Source: Luffa acutangula (taxonomy: Eukaryota; Streptophyta; Magnoliopsida; Cucurbitales; Cucurbitaceae). Taken from it: a DNA stretch of 64,000 bases. Within the stretch, counting starts at the first letter, position 1. Every line of letters starts with the position of its first letter. Positions 22,309 through 32,149 of this stretch are shown here, one piece after another. The stretch spans positions 9,518,562 to 9,582,561 of the forward strand of contig CM072091.1 in NCBI GenBank assembly GCA_036850905.1, read 5' to 3'. The translations under genes and the position numbers were made by a program. The notes under the pieces are model-generated. The model saw only the letters and a program-made list of their open reading frames with translations. It was not told the origin of the DNA and did no database searches.

Positions 22309-22418
22309 GTTATCTGAACAATAAATATATGTTATATTTATCAAAATCAATTAAAAACATGATTTTGATATGAAAAAATCGAACAAAAAAAAAAACCAAG
22401 GTCCCACTACTTCCACGT

Positions 22419-22832
22419 TAAAGGTATGTTTGGTTTAACTTCTCAAGTATTTAATTTTGAAAAAAAAAAACTAAAGTATTTGGCAACCACTAAAAGTGAC
22501 TTATTAAAAAATAAAAGTTAAAAATAAACTTTTTTTTTTTTTTGACAATATGGGGGTGAGGGATCGAACCACAGACCTCATGGTTATCAATACATCTTTA
22601 TGCCAATTGAGCTATGCTCATGTTGGCAGAAATAAACCATTTTGAGAGAAAGACTTGAAAGAAAAGTTTTTAAAAATAATTTTTAAATATATAATAACTT
22701 GTGTATAAAAACATTTACGAGAAAATGTAACCAAACACATCGTGTTTAAATTCTAAACAACTTTTGTACAAAATGTTTTAAAAAAATGCATTCTTGAAAA
22801 ACACTTCAAGTAAAAGGAGAAACGGGCCCTAA
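22419..22832. mobile_element. Possible MITE hosting a SINE
   Basis: The ends AAGGTATGTTTGGTTTAACT (from about 22421) and the reverse complement of the right end (AGGGCCCGTTTCTCC) are loosely similar. Both show the GTTTGG/CGTTT pattern of many plant MITEs and are flanked by TTA/TAA. The match is weak and could be chance. Confidence 0.3.
22530..22629 (-). mobile_element. tRNA-derived SINE, minus strand, with 8-bp target duplication
   Basis: The minus strand has A box-like TAGCTCAATTGG (22603-22614) and B box GGTTCGATCCC (22560-22570), then a poly-A tail of about 14 (poly-T on plus, from 22530). The insert is flanked by AAATAAAC at 22522-22529 and 22630-22637. A box, B box, tail and duplication together make this a confident SINE, related to the one at 22213. 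Confidence 0.85.
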
Positions 22833-23450
22833 GTTTCTTGGTTTTTTTTATGTATCTTTTCCTCCTGTTTTCAAAAAAAAAATTAAGTTTTAAAAACTAA
22901 AAAAAATAGTTTCTAAGAACTTGTTTTTGTTTTCAGAATTTGCCTTGGAATTCAAATGTATCGTTAACAAAGATGAAAATCATTATAAGGAAATTTGGGT
23001 AAACTTAGGGCTTGTTTGATAACATTCATGTTTCACGTTTCTTAAAAAATAAAGAACATACATGTTTAGTTGATAACTCATCATGTTTCTTGTTTCTAAA
23101 TTTCTAAAAATGTTTCTAATAAAGAGGTCAAATTCAAATTTTGTTTCTTTATCATTTATGCATGTACTCATCTCTCTCCACTTCCTACACTCATCTCTTC
23201 TCTTCCTCTCTCTAAGTTCTCTCTTCATTTTTTTTTACCATTTCCATATCTTTTTTTTCCTCCTTTTAATTATTTTTTTTCTCTTTCCTTTTTTAATCTT
23301 TTTTTCCTTATTTCTTTCTCGTTTTTTTTTTATTAATGAGCTTTAGTTATTATTTTCTCTATTATTGTAGTATTTTAATTTATTTATTAAATTAATTAAT
23401 TAATAGGATATTTCACGTTTACCATTGATGGTAAAAAAAAACATTTTTTT
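22833..23450. other. T-rich non-coding stretch
   Basis: Long pyrimidine-rich stretches (23160-23340) and poly-T runs. GGGCTTGTTTGATAACATTC at about 23008 resembles the end of a hAT-type MITE, but I found no matching inverted end or duplication. No gene. Confidence 0.4.
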
Positions 23451-24805
23451 GGGAAAAAATACACTTTTAGTCCCTGAGGTTTGGGTTAGGTTTCATTTTG
23501 ATCCTTGAATTTTCAAACTCGACAATTTAGTCCCTAAAGTTTGGGTTAGGTTTCATTTTGGTTATTGAGTTTTCAAACTCGACAATTTAGTCCCTGAAGT
23601 TTGGATTTCGTTTCATTTTAGTTCTTAGTCCCTGAGGTTTAGATTTCGTTTCATTTTAGTCCCTCCATCCATTTTTCCGTTGAAAGTTAACATAACAGTG
23701 ACGTGGCATCTATTATTTATTAAAAAAATATATTTTTTATTTTTTTCAAATAAAAATAATATTAAATTAATTTAAAAAATTATTATTTTATTATTTCATT
23801 TCTCTTTCTCATTTCTCTCTTCTTCTTCTACCACCGCCCGCTGCCACTGGCGGCCGCCCACCGTCACCAAATTTTTTTTTGTTTTTGTTTTTCTCTTTTT
23901 TTGGTTATTTCTTTCTCTCTCCCTCACCATCTTCTTCTCTCTCACCGTCCCTCTCTTTCTCTTTATCTCACTGTCCCTCTCTTCTTTCTTTCTCTTCTCT
24001 CCCACCGTCCCTCTCTTCTTTCTTTCACTCTCCCTCACCAACTCACCCTCGTCGTCCTTCTTTTCTCCGACAACTTGCAGTTCCTCTCTTCTCCAGCAAC
24101 TCGCAACACTATTTTAAAAAAATAACGAAGGGGGTTCCCCCCTTCGAATCGAGTCGGAACGAAGGAGAAAACCCTTTGTTTTGGTTTGAAACGAAGGGGA
24201 AGCCTCGCTGTTGCCACGTCGTCTCCCTCTCCTGGTTTGAAACTGTGGGTTTTTTGGGTTCTACCTCGAACAACCAAAATCAGTGGGTTTCTTCTTCCTC
24301 GAACAACAAAATCAGTGGGTTTGGTTGTCGACGAAAAACGGGAGAGGATAAGAGATAGGGTGAGGGAGAAGGAACCAGCGACGGGAGAAGAGAGTTCCTC
24401 GTCTCTCTCCCTCTTTTTTATTAAAAAAAAAAAAAAAGAAAACCAGAAAGGGAAGAAAAGAAGAAAGAAAAAGGAAAAAAAAATCTTCGTCGTCTCCGAC
24501 TGTCGGCTTGGTGGATGAAGAAGAAGGTTTTGGTGGTGGTTGAAGGAGAAGATGAGAAGAAGAGGGAGAATAAATAAACTTTTAAAAAATAATATTTATA
24601 TTTTTTAAATATATTTTTATTTTAAAAAATTTAAAATAATTTCTTTAAATAAAAAAATATTACCACGTCAGCAAAATGTTAAATTTTAACAAAAAAAAAT
24701 GATGAAACAAAATCCAAACATCAACGGCTAAATTGTCGAGTTTGAATACTCAGGGACTAAAATGAAATCTAACTCAAACCTTAGGGACTAAAAGAGTATT
24801 TTTCC
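23451..24805. mobile_element. Mutator-like non-autonomous element with repeated subterminal units
   Basis: The left end GGGAAAAAATACACTTTTAG and the right end in reverse (GGAAAAATACTCTTTTAG) open long inverted repeats containing TAGTCCCTGAGGTTTGGGTT-type units. On the left these recur at about 23470, 23530, 23590 and 23630. The flanks CATTTTTTT and TTTTTTTTT agree at 8 of 9 but are low complexity. The interior holds a CT-rich block (23780-24060), a GC-richer block (24130-24400) and no recognisable protein; the long frames there are Ser/Pro/Phe or Lys/Glu low-complexity text. Confidence 0.7.
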
Positions 24806-24967
24806 TTTTTTTTTTTCTTATCTAAGTTGTCGGGATCATTGGCTAGTGAGCAATACATGCATTTTTAAAAGAACAAAAAATAAAAATAAAAATTATTATT
24901 CCATTAAAAAAATGTAAGTATATAAACCTGATTGTTTAATCTTAAATAAATGTCTCACTACTACAAA

Positions 24968-24969
<2 letters not shown>

Positions 24970-25038
<69 letters not shown>
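24970..25038. repeat. (AT)n microsatellite
   Basis: About 33 uninterrupted AT dinucleotide repeats. It is likely polymorphic in length. The minus-strand frame crossing it encodes a Tyr/Ile run and is not a gene. Confidence 0.97.
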
Positions 25039-25039
<1 letters not shown>

Positions 25040-25312
25040 CATGTGCAATAAATTAATAATAATAATAAAAAATTTACAAAGTTTGTAAATAATAAAAAGT
25101 CTAATTAAACTAACTTCAACATCATTAACGATAAAGAACAAAACTTGGCCGCATACCGGTATGAGAATGAGAAAAAGAAAGAGAGAATCTTGACAACTAA
25201 GAAAGAGGAAGAGAGAATGAGAAAAAAAATTTATCTCTCCTAATTGTTATGCAGACAAGTTTTTTCCAATGATAAATTGGTTAGAGTTAAAGGCGACCAA
25301 TGATAAAATTTA

Positions 25313-26402
25313 GGGCAATTTGCAAAAACCACCCTGAAGTATGATGGTTGTAACAATTACACCCCTAAACTTTTAAATGTAAAAATTAAACCCTCAAACT
25401 TTAAAAATTGTAAAAATTGAACCCTTTTTCTTTCAATCGTAAAAAATAAACCCTTAAACTATCATAAATATAAAAAATGAATCCATTTAATTATTTTATT
25501 TCTCTTCTTCAGAAAGAGAACGGTGGAAGGAGGAGAGAGAAAGATGAAATATGAGGGAGTGGGTCTATTTTTCGCGCTATCCGTATGGCTTTCCGATTAA
25601 GCACAGCAGTGGGTGTCGATCTAAAAGTTGTCGTGGGTCTGTTTTTCGCGCCGGTTTGGGTCTCGGTTTCAGAGACGGTCTCTTGTCGGTGTGGGTCTCT
25701 GTTTTGTGTGGCCGGTGTGAGTCTCTGTTTCGTGTGGATCTCGAATTTGGAGGTTGTACGGGTCTCGTCGGTGGATCTCGATATCGCAGCAGCATTTGGT
25801 TTCAGAGGCTACTTTACGGCGGTTTGGGTGACTGATTCGGAATGGGTCTGTTATTGGTGATCCAACTTGTGTGGTGATTTTGCTGGGATATTAGATTGAA
25901 GTTCAAATCCATGTCTATACAAAGGGCGTCGAACATGTGAGTGCAGCGGCAGTTTCTTCACCTCTTCCCCATCCTCAAACGCCGACAAACAAACCACACA
26001 TTCATTCCCATTCCCTTTTTCTTCCGCCACCGCCTCTGCCGTGGACCCCTTCTTGAATTTAAAGCTGGACAACAGATTCTTGTTGAAGCTCTGTAAGCTA
26101 CAACTCGAATTCACCATCTCTGGTAACTTTCGACCAGCACCGACGAAGCTCTGCCATGGCGGTTGTCGAAGCACCACTTGATAACAATGAGATTGAAATT
26201 GTGGAACTGCAACTTTCTTCTTCAGAGAAAGAACGGGTGGAAGGAGGAGAGGAATAGAGAATATGAAACGAGGAGAGAGAAAGATGAAATGTAAAGGGAA
26301 AATGAAGTAATTAAATGGATGCAATTTTTATATTTATCATAGTTTAAGGTTTAATTTTGGTTAATTGTTACCACCACCCTACTTCAGGAGTGCAATTTGC
26401 TC
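25313..26402. mobile_element. Pack-MULE-like element carrying a RING-H2 gene fragment
   Basis: Ends are GGGCAATTTGC (left) and GCAATTTGCTC (right; reverse GAGCAAATTGC), flanked by an identical 9-bp duplication TAAAATTTA (25304-25312 and 26403-26411). The inverted repeats extend to about 160 bp with gaps (AAACTAT.ATAAATATAAAAA and TCCATTTAATTA in both arms). The 1090-bp element has a GC-richer interior unlike its surroundings: an unidentified block at 25550-25850 and a minus-strand RING-H2 fragment at 25851-26324. G-starting inverted repeats, 9-bp duplication and captured gene sequence are the hallmarks of Pack-MULEs. Confidence 0.82.
25851..26324 (-). pseudogene. Captured RING-H2 (ATL-like) ubiquitin-ligase fragment
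   Basis: A 157-codon minus-strand frame. The recognisable part is ECVVCLSAFEDGEEVKKLPL, the first half of a RING-H2 finger in the style of plant ATL E3 ligases (CxxC, then the acidic FEDGEEV loop), preceded by LLSSFKFKKGS. After KLPLHSHV the expected FHxxCIxxW...CPxCR half is lost: the frame reads VRRPLYRHGFELQ and ends, so the Cys/His pairs for the second zinc are missing. The first 40 residues come from the transposon's inverted repeat and are not ATL sequence. Best read as a non-functional gene piece inside a Pack-MULE. If transcribed it could influence the parent ATL gene through siRNA. Confidence 0.7.
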
Positions 26403-26759
26403 TAAAATTTATTATTTTTTAATTTTGTGTTGGGGGCTAAATAAATACAAATGATAACCACTTGGAAGCATCGACGTTCTAAGTTTCAAGCAATCACACA
26501 AATGAGTGATACAAAATCTAACTTAAAACCCAGTCAGACAAAAAAAAATGTAGCAAACACGAACCTCAATCAACAAGCAAACACGACACCAGCAAATGCC
26601 AATCCCTAATACCCATTTTGTGAAGAATAATCAGTATCTTGGACAAAACTTCAATGCACAAGCTTTTCGACAAGGTTATACATTCTTCCTCAAATAACTT
26701 GTAAGCAAAGATCATTAATCAAAAGAAACTCACAAAGAGTCCTTTATAATCATGGAAAA
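26403..26759 (-). other. 3' flank of PNO1
   Basis: This is non-coding sequence downstream of the PNO1 stop on the minus strand. It should contain the 3' UTR and polyadenylation site, which I cannot place precisely. The Pack-MULE ends at 26402, about 360 bp from the stop codon. Confidence 0.5.
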
Positions 26760-27434
26760 TCAAAACCTTTCTGCCAATCTGGCTGTAACTGCTCTTAGCT
26801 TTGAATAAACTTTTCCTGCAGGGGACCCTAAAATGAGGCTGCAAAGGGAATCCCTTGCAATCTTGATATTAGCAAAGGATCCTAATATGTGAATCTTGGT
26901 ATCTGCAATAACTATCCTCGTCTTCGTGGCGTTTTCGATGGCAAACTTTGTCTTACCAGCTTTACCAGACAATCTGCCTATGGCACGGGACAAGTGCTCG
27001 CCTCGCAGCGTTTTAACATCTTTAATCTCAAAAGACTCCACATAGAGTTCGTCCACCCGTAAGAGTGCAATGGCATCAATCACATCGAAACCAAGCATGA
27101 AGGCATGGACAAAATCCGCACACTTCTGCAAGTTACTGATGTCAGGTGTGTCTGCTCTGGTTTTCAATTCGACTTTGCGTGCCTTGAGGTTCATTCGAAT
27201 GTCGATTTTCATCTGCTCATATATTGGGGTGTAAATCTCCATCCATGCTTTCTTGAGAGGTGAGTAGCGATGCGGAGGAACAGAGACCTTTCGGAACTGA
27301 ACCCGACCATCATTCATCTCATGAGGCTTTAGAGGATCAAACTGTGGTTTTGGTGGCAATGTGCTAACTACATCTTTCGTTTGAGTTGAAACTGTTTCCA
27401 CTTCCATGGAAGTGGAGGCTTCGGTCGAATTCAT
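26760..27434 (-). CDS. PNO1: PNO1/Dim2-type KH-domain pre-rRNA processing factor
   Basis: The 224-codon frame encodes a protein matching the PNO1 (yeast Dim2/Rrp20) family along its whole length: RKVSVPPHRYSPLKKAWMEI, ADFVHAFMLGFDVIDAIALL, ESFEIKDVKTLRGEHLSRAI and the C-terminal KH region with its GxxG loop (GKAG, about residues 157-160), ending SKLRAVTARLAERF. In this family the protein binds the 3' end of 18S rRNA in 40S precursors in the nucleolus and cytoplasm and works with the NOB1 nuclease at the final cleavage. Start choice: an in-frame ATG would also lie upstream at 27491, but a splice acceptor (TTTACAG, intron end 27460) removes it, leaving 27434 as the first ATG. The coding region is one exon with no damage. 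It is the only confident host gene here. Confidence 0.95.
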   Translation of the reverse strand: MNSTEASTSMEVETVSTQTKDVVSTLPPKPQFDPLKPHEMNDGRVQFRKVSVPPHRYSPLKKAWMEIYTPIYEQMKIDIRMNLKARKVELKTRADTPDISNLQKCADFVHAFMLGFDVIDAIALLRVDELYVESFEIKDVKTLRGEHLSRAIGRLSGKAGKTKFAIENATKTRIVIADTKIHILGSFANIKIARDSLCSLILGSPAGKVYSKLRAVTARLAERF

Positions 27435-27459
27435 AATAGAATTGTACAGAGTTTTCACA

Positions 27460-27903
27460 CTGTAAACACCAAAAGAACTACAATTAAACAACCAAGTATA
27501 AGATCAAATATATACAAAAGCCCTTAACAACATGATAAAACAACAAAATTGAAAGCATAAATCAGAATAAACTTCACGCCCACACTCCCGGGAAAAGAAT
27601 TTGGGGAAACAAAAATCCTCGTGTAAAAGATGGATTGATTCTAAGATACTATAATCCATTATAACTATTAACTAATAACAAACGAACGAAAGACAGTACT
27701 GGGTTCTAGAATACTATGATCCAATTTCAGTTTTGGCTACCACAACAACCGAACGTGAAGGCCTCGAATTGTATGAATGAGCAATCAAACCAATGAAACT
27801 CAGGCAAACCAGATTTGAAATCAGTTCCCATGGGGTCAAAGCTTGTTCATCCATTAAAAGCAATGAAACTTGAAATACAAAGATAGGGAAACATAGAGAA
27901 TAC
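27460..27903 (-). other. Predicted leader intron of PNO1
   Basis: On the minus strand, donor CTCAG/GTATTC (exon ends 27904) and acceptor TTTACAG/TGTGAAAAC (exon starts 27459) define a 444-bp intron in the 5' leader. The predicted first exon (about 28050-27904) has no ATG I could find, which fits a non-coding leader. The 202-codon minus-strand frame spanning 27714-28322, including a hydrophobic segment starting MDEQALTPWE, lies across this intron and is probably not a gene. Confidence 0.6.
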
Positions 27904-28051
27904 CTGAGACCAATAAGGGTAGAAAAATCCGTGAAGAAAGGGTGTGGCGGCGATGGCGACACCGAGAGCGACGGAGGAGGCGGCGGGATGTTGATAACTG
28001 AATCTGAACTGCTAAGAGGAAGAGGAGAAGGCGTGAAAGATAGAGCGGCTT

Positions 28052-28137
28052 TTAGGGTTTTACGATTTCTTTCTCTCACTAAGTTTTGTTTTGTTTTGTT
28101 TTTAAAAAAATAATTAATGGGATTGGGCCGTTGGGCT
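28052..28137 (-). promoter_or_regulatory. PNO1 core promoter: telo-box plus two site II elements
   Basis: A telo-box (AAACCCTAA on the minus strand, 28052-28060) lies 64 bp downstream of two site II elements (TGGGCC at 28124-28129 and TGGGCT at 28132-28137, read on plus). In plants these two motifs co-occur in promoters of ribosomal-protein and ribosome-biogenesis genes and are bound by telobox-binding and TCP factors. Their placement just upstream of the predicted PNO1 first exon fits the gene's role and supports the gene model. Confidence 0.75.
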
Positions 28138-28570
28138 GGATGGATGGGAAGGGCTTGGATTATTTGGTAACTCTTAAGTTGGAAATCGGGAAATCTTCCT
28201 GGATAGAAATAGCGTGTAGATTTAGAGAAATTTGGGTTGATAGACCGTTTTGGAAACATATTTTCACATATGTCCATAGATTTTCGGACCTTTATACCCT
28301 TGTTATTATCATTTATTCTCAAATAATATTAAAAACGATAATAATACATTCCATAATAGTCAACCGAATATGTCATTTTAGGGAGGTTAATTTTCACTAA
28401 ATCCCCTAGATTAAGGAATGTTCCCATAATCGTGGTTCCCTCCTTCATTCTCCGTCTGTGTACCGTTTTGGTTTTATTTCCGGCCTCTTCCCATTTATTT
28501 TCTTCTTTTTTCCGGCAACATTTTGTTTTCAGACTGCATTCAGTGAGCCTCTACGTTCTGTTTTCTAGTC

Positions 28571-28625
28571 ATTTGAAGATTGTTTTTTTTTTTTTTTTTT
28601 TTTTTGAGAAAACGTTTGAAGATTG
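28571..28625 (-). mobile_element. Minimal poly-A retroposon scar 1
   Basis: TTTGAAGATTG occurs on both sides (28572-28582 and 28615-28625) of an insert of about 23 T followed by GAGAAAACG. Read on minus, a 9-base stub precedes a poly-A tail with an 11-bp target duplication: the signature of a severely 5'-truncated SINE or LINE insertion. Confidence 0.65.
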
Positions 28626-28626
28626 T

Positions 28627-28950
28627 TACGTTTTCAGTTTTTATATTTTATATATGCCAAGGGATATATCGTATTAGTCTATATAAGTTTCTTATACAGT
28701 ACACATTATAAACACGTTTTTATATGGATACGTTTTAAGTTTTTATATTTTTTATTTTAAGAGGGATATATTGTTTTAGTCAATTTAAGTTTTTTTTTTT
28801 TTTTTTTTTTTTGAAAAAATTAGTCAATGTAAGTTTCGTATATATTTCGTGCACATTATAAACATGTTTTTTTTTATGGCTACGTTTTCAATTTTAATAT
28901 TTAATATATTCAACGGGATATTTCATTTAAGTTAAATTCAGTTTCATTAT
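28627..28950 (+). repeat. Two-and-a-half copies of a ~100-bp AT-rich tandem unit
   Basis: Units begin TACGTTTT(C/A)A at 28627, 28730 and 28881 and share GGGATAT.T, TAGTC.AT.TAAG and CACATTATAAACA.GTTTTT. The middle unit is lengthened by a poly-T insertion at 28790. Confidence 0.65.
28776..28833 (-). mobile_element. Minimal poly-A retroposon scar 2
   Basis: TTAGTCAATTTAAG (28776-28789) and TTAGTCAATGTAAG (28820-28833; 13 of 14 identical) flank 23 T plus GAAAAAA. It has the same architecture as the scar 200 bp to the left: on minus, a few bases ending TTTTC before a poly-A tail. Confidence 0.65.
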
Positions 28951-29074
28951 CAGTCAATATATTATTCTTCTTCTTGTTATTCACTGTGTTTGGTTGCTTT
29001 TAATTTCAGTTTTTAAATATGCTGGTTTTTTTTATATATCTTCATATTTGTTTTTAATTCCAGTCAAAATCAGT

Positions 29075-29255
29075 ATATATTCATCTTTATATATCATATT
29101 TTATATACCATATTCCAAAGTAAACATAAATATATATCATATGTCAGTATACTTATGTTTCATATATACCATGTGGTATATATTTTTGTATACTATGGAA
29201 TATGGTATATAAAAAATGAAATATATAAAATATGATATATACAGATGAATATATA
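29075..29255. repeat. AT-rich inverted repeat (hairpin)
   Basis: The left arm 29075-29117 (TATTCATCTTTATATATCAT through ATACCATATTCCA) is matched in reverse by 29196-29255, with a 16-base length difference. It may be a small MITE. I found no clear target duplication. Confidence 0.6.
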
Positions 29256-29431
29256 AACCATGTGTGCCTGATACATATTTTTTGGTTCATATATACTAGC
29301 AGTGAAGAAGTAAAGGGATTATGAAAAAACAGAGTGTTACGCCTTAGGGACGGTGGTCGAGAAAAAACCCTACAAACCCGTGGGAATACAACGCATGAAC
29401 TAGGTATTTCGAAGCAATATACCAAATTATT

Positions 29432-29780
29432 TGAAATATACCTCGGAAGTTCGAAATAAACCAGATGTTTTTTGCTACCAGCGGTTCGTCTTCTTTGTGC
29501 CCTTTCTGTGTCTTCTTCTTCGCAAAATCGCCGGAAAAAAAACGAAGCCTATTCCGGTACAAAACGTGGGTTCAAAAGCAAGCTTCAAATCGTGAGTTTT
29601 CTTCCTTTTTCGATTTCTAGACCTAAAGAATATACCTCCGAAGTTCGAAATATACCAGAGGATTTCTACAAACAACAGTTCGTCTTCTTCTCGAACTTCC
29701 CGTGTCTTCTTCTTCGCAAAATCGCTGGAAAAATGAAACAAAAATCTTGGGTTGAACGGAAGCAAAAATCGTGGGTTTTC
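29432..29780 (+). repeat. Imperfect tandem duplication of ~170 bp
   Basis: Copy A (29432-29605) and copy B (29626-29780) share ATATACCTC.GAAGTTCGAAAT, TGTGTCTTCTTCTTCGCAAA, ATCGC.GGAAAAA and AAATCGTG.GTTTTC. The 147-codon plus frame and the overlapping minus frames here are products of this duplication. I recognise no protein. Confidence 0.65.
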
Positions 29781-30034
29781 CCCCCAATTGCATGCCCTTT
29801 CCTTTTTCGTTCTTTCTCTCACCCACGGTCTAAAAAAATGAAGGAAACGATTCTTTCCTTTTTTGGTTTTTTTTTTTTTAAATGGTTAGTAGAGTATATG
29901 AGGGCTGAATCGTAAAAGGACCATGATTTTTATGAAAAAAATTTGGGTCATTAAGCATTTTCTGTAAAAAATTAGAAACTTAGACATTTATGAAATATAG
30001 GGTCCATATTTGGGCTATCTATGTACTTTTCCCT

Positions 30035-32149
30035 TTGAAAAATGGCCAAACAATGTTTTTAACCTACTAGTTTGAACTATGTGCACGTGCTATAATACTT
30101 TTAAAGTATAAGTTAATTAGAAAATTTGAAATATTACCAAAAAATATAAAAATGAATAAATATTTATAATTATTACAAAAATTAATCATATTTAGGCGTA
30201 TGTGACCAAATTGTATGAAACTCACATTCTAATAAAAATGGTTTATAACCAATATCATGGATATAAATCATACCTTATACAATATCAAATTTTAAAAGTT
30301 TTTTCTTTATTGTACATTTAAATTCTCAATATTATTTAGAAGTATAAATTATCATATTTATTTTATTTATCATAAATTTTTTTAAGATTCAAGATAACGA
30401 AAAGTCTTTCAAATTACCTAGGTAAGCATTTTTTTTTCCAAAATCTTAATTTTGTAATCAATTAATAATTAATAAATAAGTTATGTTTAATCCAATCATT
30501 AAATGAGCACTGATTAAATAAAAAGATTTTCTTCCTATCATCTTGTCTAAAAAAATCCAAAAAATATATGAAAAATTTTAAAGGTCGGAGAAAAGCATAA
30601 TGAAGAGAGATCGATTTTAAAAAAAGAAGATAATAGTGATCGATCTCCTTTCCCATCTCAGAAAGAAAGACAATACTAATGAACTCACACAAAGTGTACT
30701 AGCTTCTATTAAATAAATAAACAGAAAATATTTCTTTATTCATATGAAACTCGTAGGGGTGACGAAAATATAATATAAACTAATAAAATCTCGATACTAA
30801 AGAAAACTAACAAAATCTCCTAAATATACATTAGTCTACCTGAAAAAGAAATAAGAAAAAATTATATATACTTACGTTGGGTAGGAATGGGTCAACTCCC
30901 ACCTCAATTTGTCTTTGGATGTTTGCAAACTATGACCATAAAAAAAAGCTTTGACCAAAAATTAAAAAAAAAAAACTTTATATCCTCTAAACTCAAAATT
31001 TCACCTCTTTTCATCGATGAATTTCTATCTGTCGGTGGTTTAGACTACTATTTATGGGTTCAAGTGAATCTGGTGGTTATGATAAATCTTTTCAAATTGG
31101 AAATTTTGAAAATTAAAACAATTAATTTGAATTTTAGTTTTTCAAATTTAAGATTTAATCGAAAATTAAACTCAATTATCTTTTTATTTTTGAAAAATCA
31201 AAACAATTGATTTAATGACAATAGATCAGAATGTATTATTTTACGTTGAAATTGATTTTAATGATAAGTAATATAAAATCTCTGAAAATGTAAAAAAAAA
31301 AAAAAAGAAATCGTTTTTTAGTTGATTTTTTTTTTCTATTTTTTTTTTTTAATAATTCGTGAGATTTTATAGATTTTATCATTTTATTATTTTTCCAATC
31401 AGAATGTGTGAGTAGAGATTTTATAACATTTATTTAAATTTTATTCAAAATAATAAATAAATAAATACTTAAATATTAAATAATTAAATATAAATTTTGA
31501 TTGAATATCAAACCAATTTTTAAAAGTTAAAAAGGAAGATTTTTTAAAATCGGAATCTGTGCGTAGAGATTTTATAACATTTATTTTAAATAATTAAATA
31601 GGAATGACAAATGAGGAATTTAAACATTAAAAAGGGACTAAAAAGGAAATCAAAAGTTTCTCCCCTTAAGCGCCATTTATATAGAAAGTTATAGATTTTG
31701 TGTGTTTTATTCTTCCAATTATACCCTTAAGTCGTTTCCCACATCCCACCATATATTTGTGCAACCCGTCTCTGATCTAATTTTTTTTTATAAAAAAAAT
31801 AGAAAACCACTAATTCCATGAATCAAGAATGGACAGTTACAACATATATCCTCTCTCTCCGTTCCCATTTGAAATTCAAATCCATATTTTTTTTTCTTTG
31901 CAATTTGATAGACTACCCAAAATATACGTTTTTTATTCAATTTTCTAATAGATTTTTACAGATTGTTTCATCGTCTTTTCCAAGAAGTTTGATCGATTTG
32001 TTGGTTCACCATTTCTTCCAACACTATAGGTTGATCATAGGTATGTTTCAGCATATTTGTATTCGTTTTTTTAATCATATTCATTATTTTGTTCATTAAT
32101 GTAATTTTCCTCTTTCTTTTCAAAATTAGATCCGATTATTATTATATTT
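30035..32149. other. AT-rich intergenic sequence, no gene seen
   Basis: This contains poly-A/T runs and a short direct repeat (GTAGAGATTTTATAACATTT at about 31411 and 31563) but no credible gene, RNA or transposon end. Frames at 30887-31210 and 31818-32099 are low-complexity Phe/Leu/Asn text. Confidence 0.5.

Noticed and set aside
22530..22629. tRNA gene
   Set aside because: A and B boxes are present but there is no acceptor stem, and a poly-A tail with target duplication shows it is a SINE.
23796..24518. Overlapping frames of 80-159 codons on both strands
   Set aside because: They are Ser/Pro/Phe or Lys/Arg/Glu low-complexity readings of a CT-rich tract inside a Mutator-like element.
24896..25141. 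81-codon frame
   Set aside because: It is a translation of the (AT)n microsatellite.
25551..25860. Two overlapping plus-strand frames of 91-94 codons
   Set aside because: They lie within the Pack-MULE interior, overlap in different frames and show no recognisable domain. They may derive from a captured non-coding or out-of-frame gene piece.
27714..28322. 202-codon minus-strand frame with a hydrophobic segment, upstream of PNO1
   Set aside because: It spans the predicted promoter, leader exon and leader intron of PNO1. Its start lies upstream of the telo-box and composition is Pro/Ser low complexity.
29472..29915. 147-codon plus-strand frame
   Set aside because: It is produced by a tandem duplication; the two halves repeat each other and no protein domain is visible.
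28270..30034. A single large Mutator-like element ending GGGAAAAGTACATAGATAG at 30034
   Set aside because: The right end looks like a terminal repeat, but I could not find a convincing inverted partner or duplication on the left.
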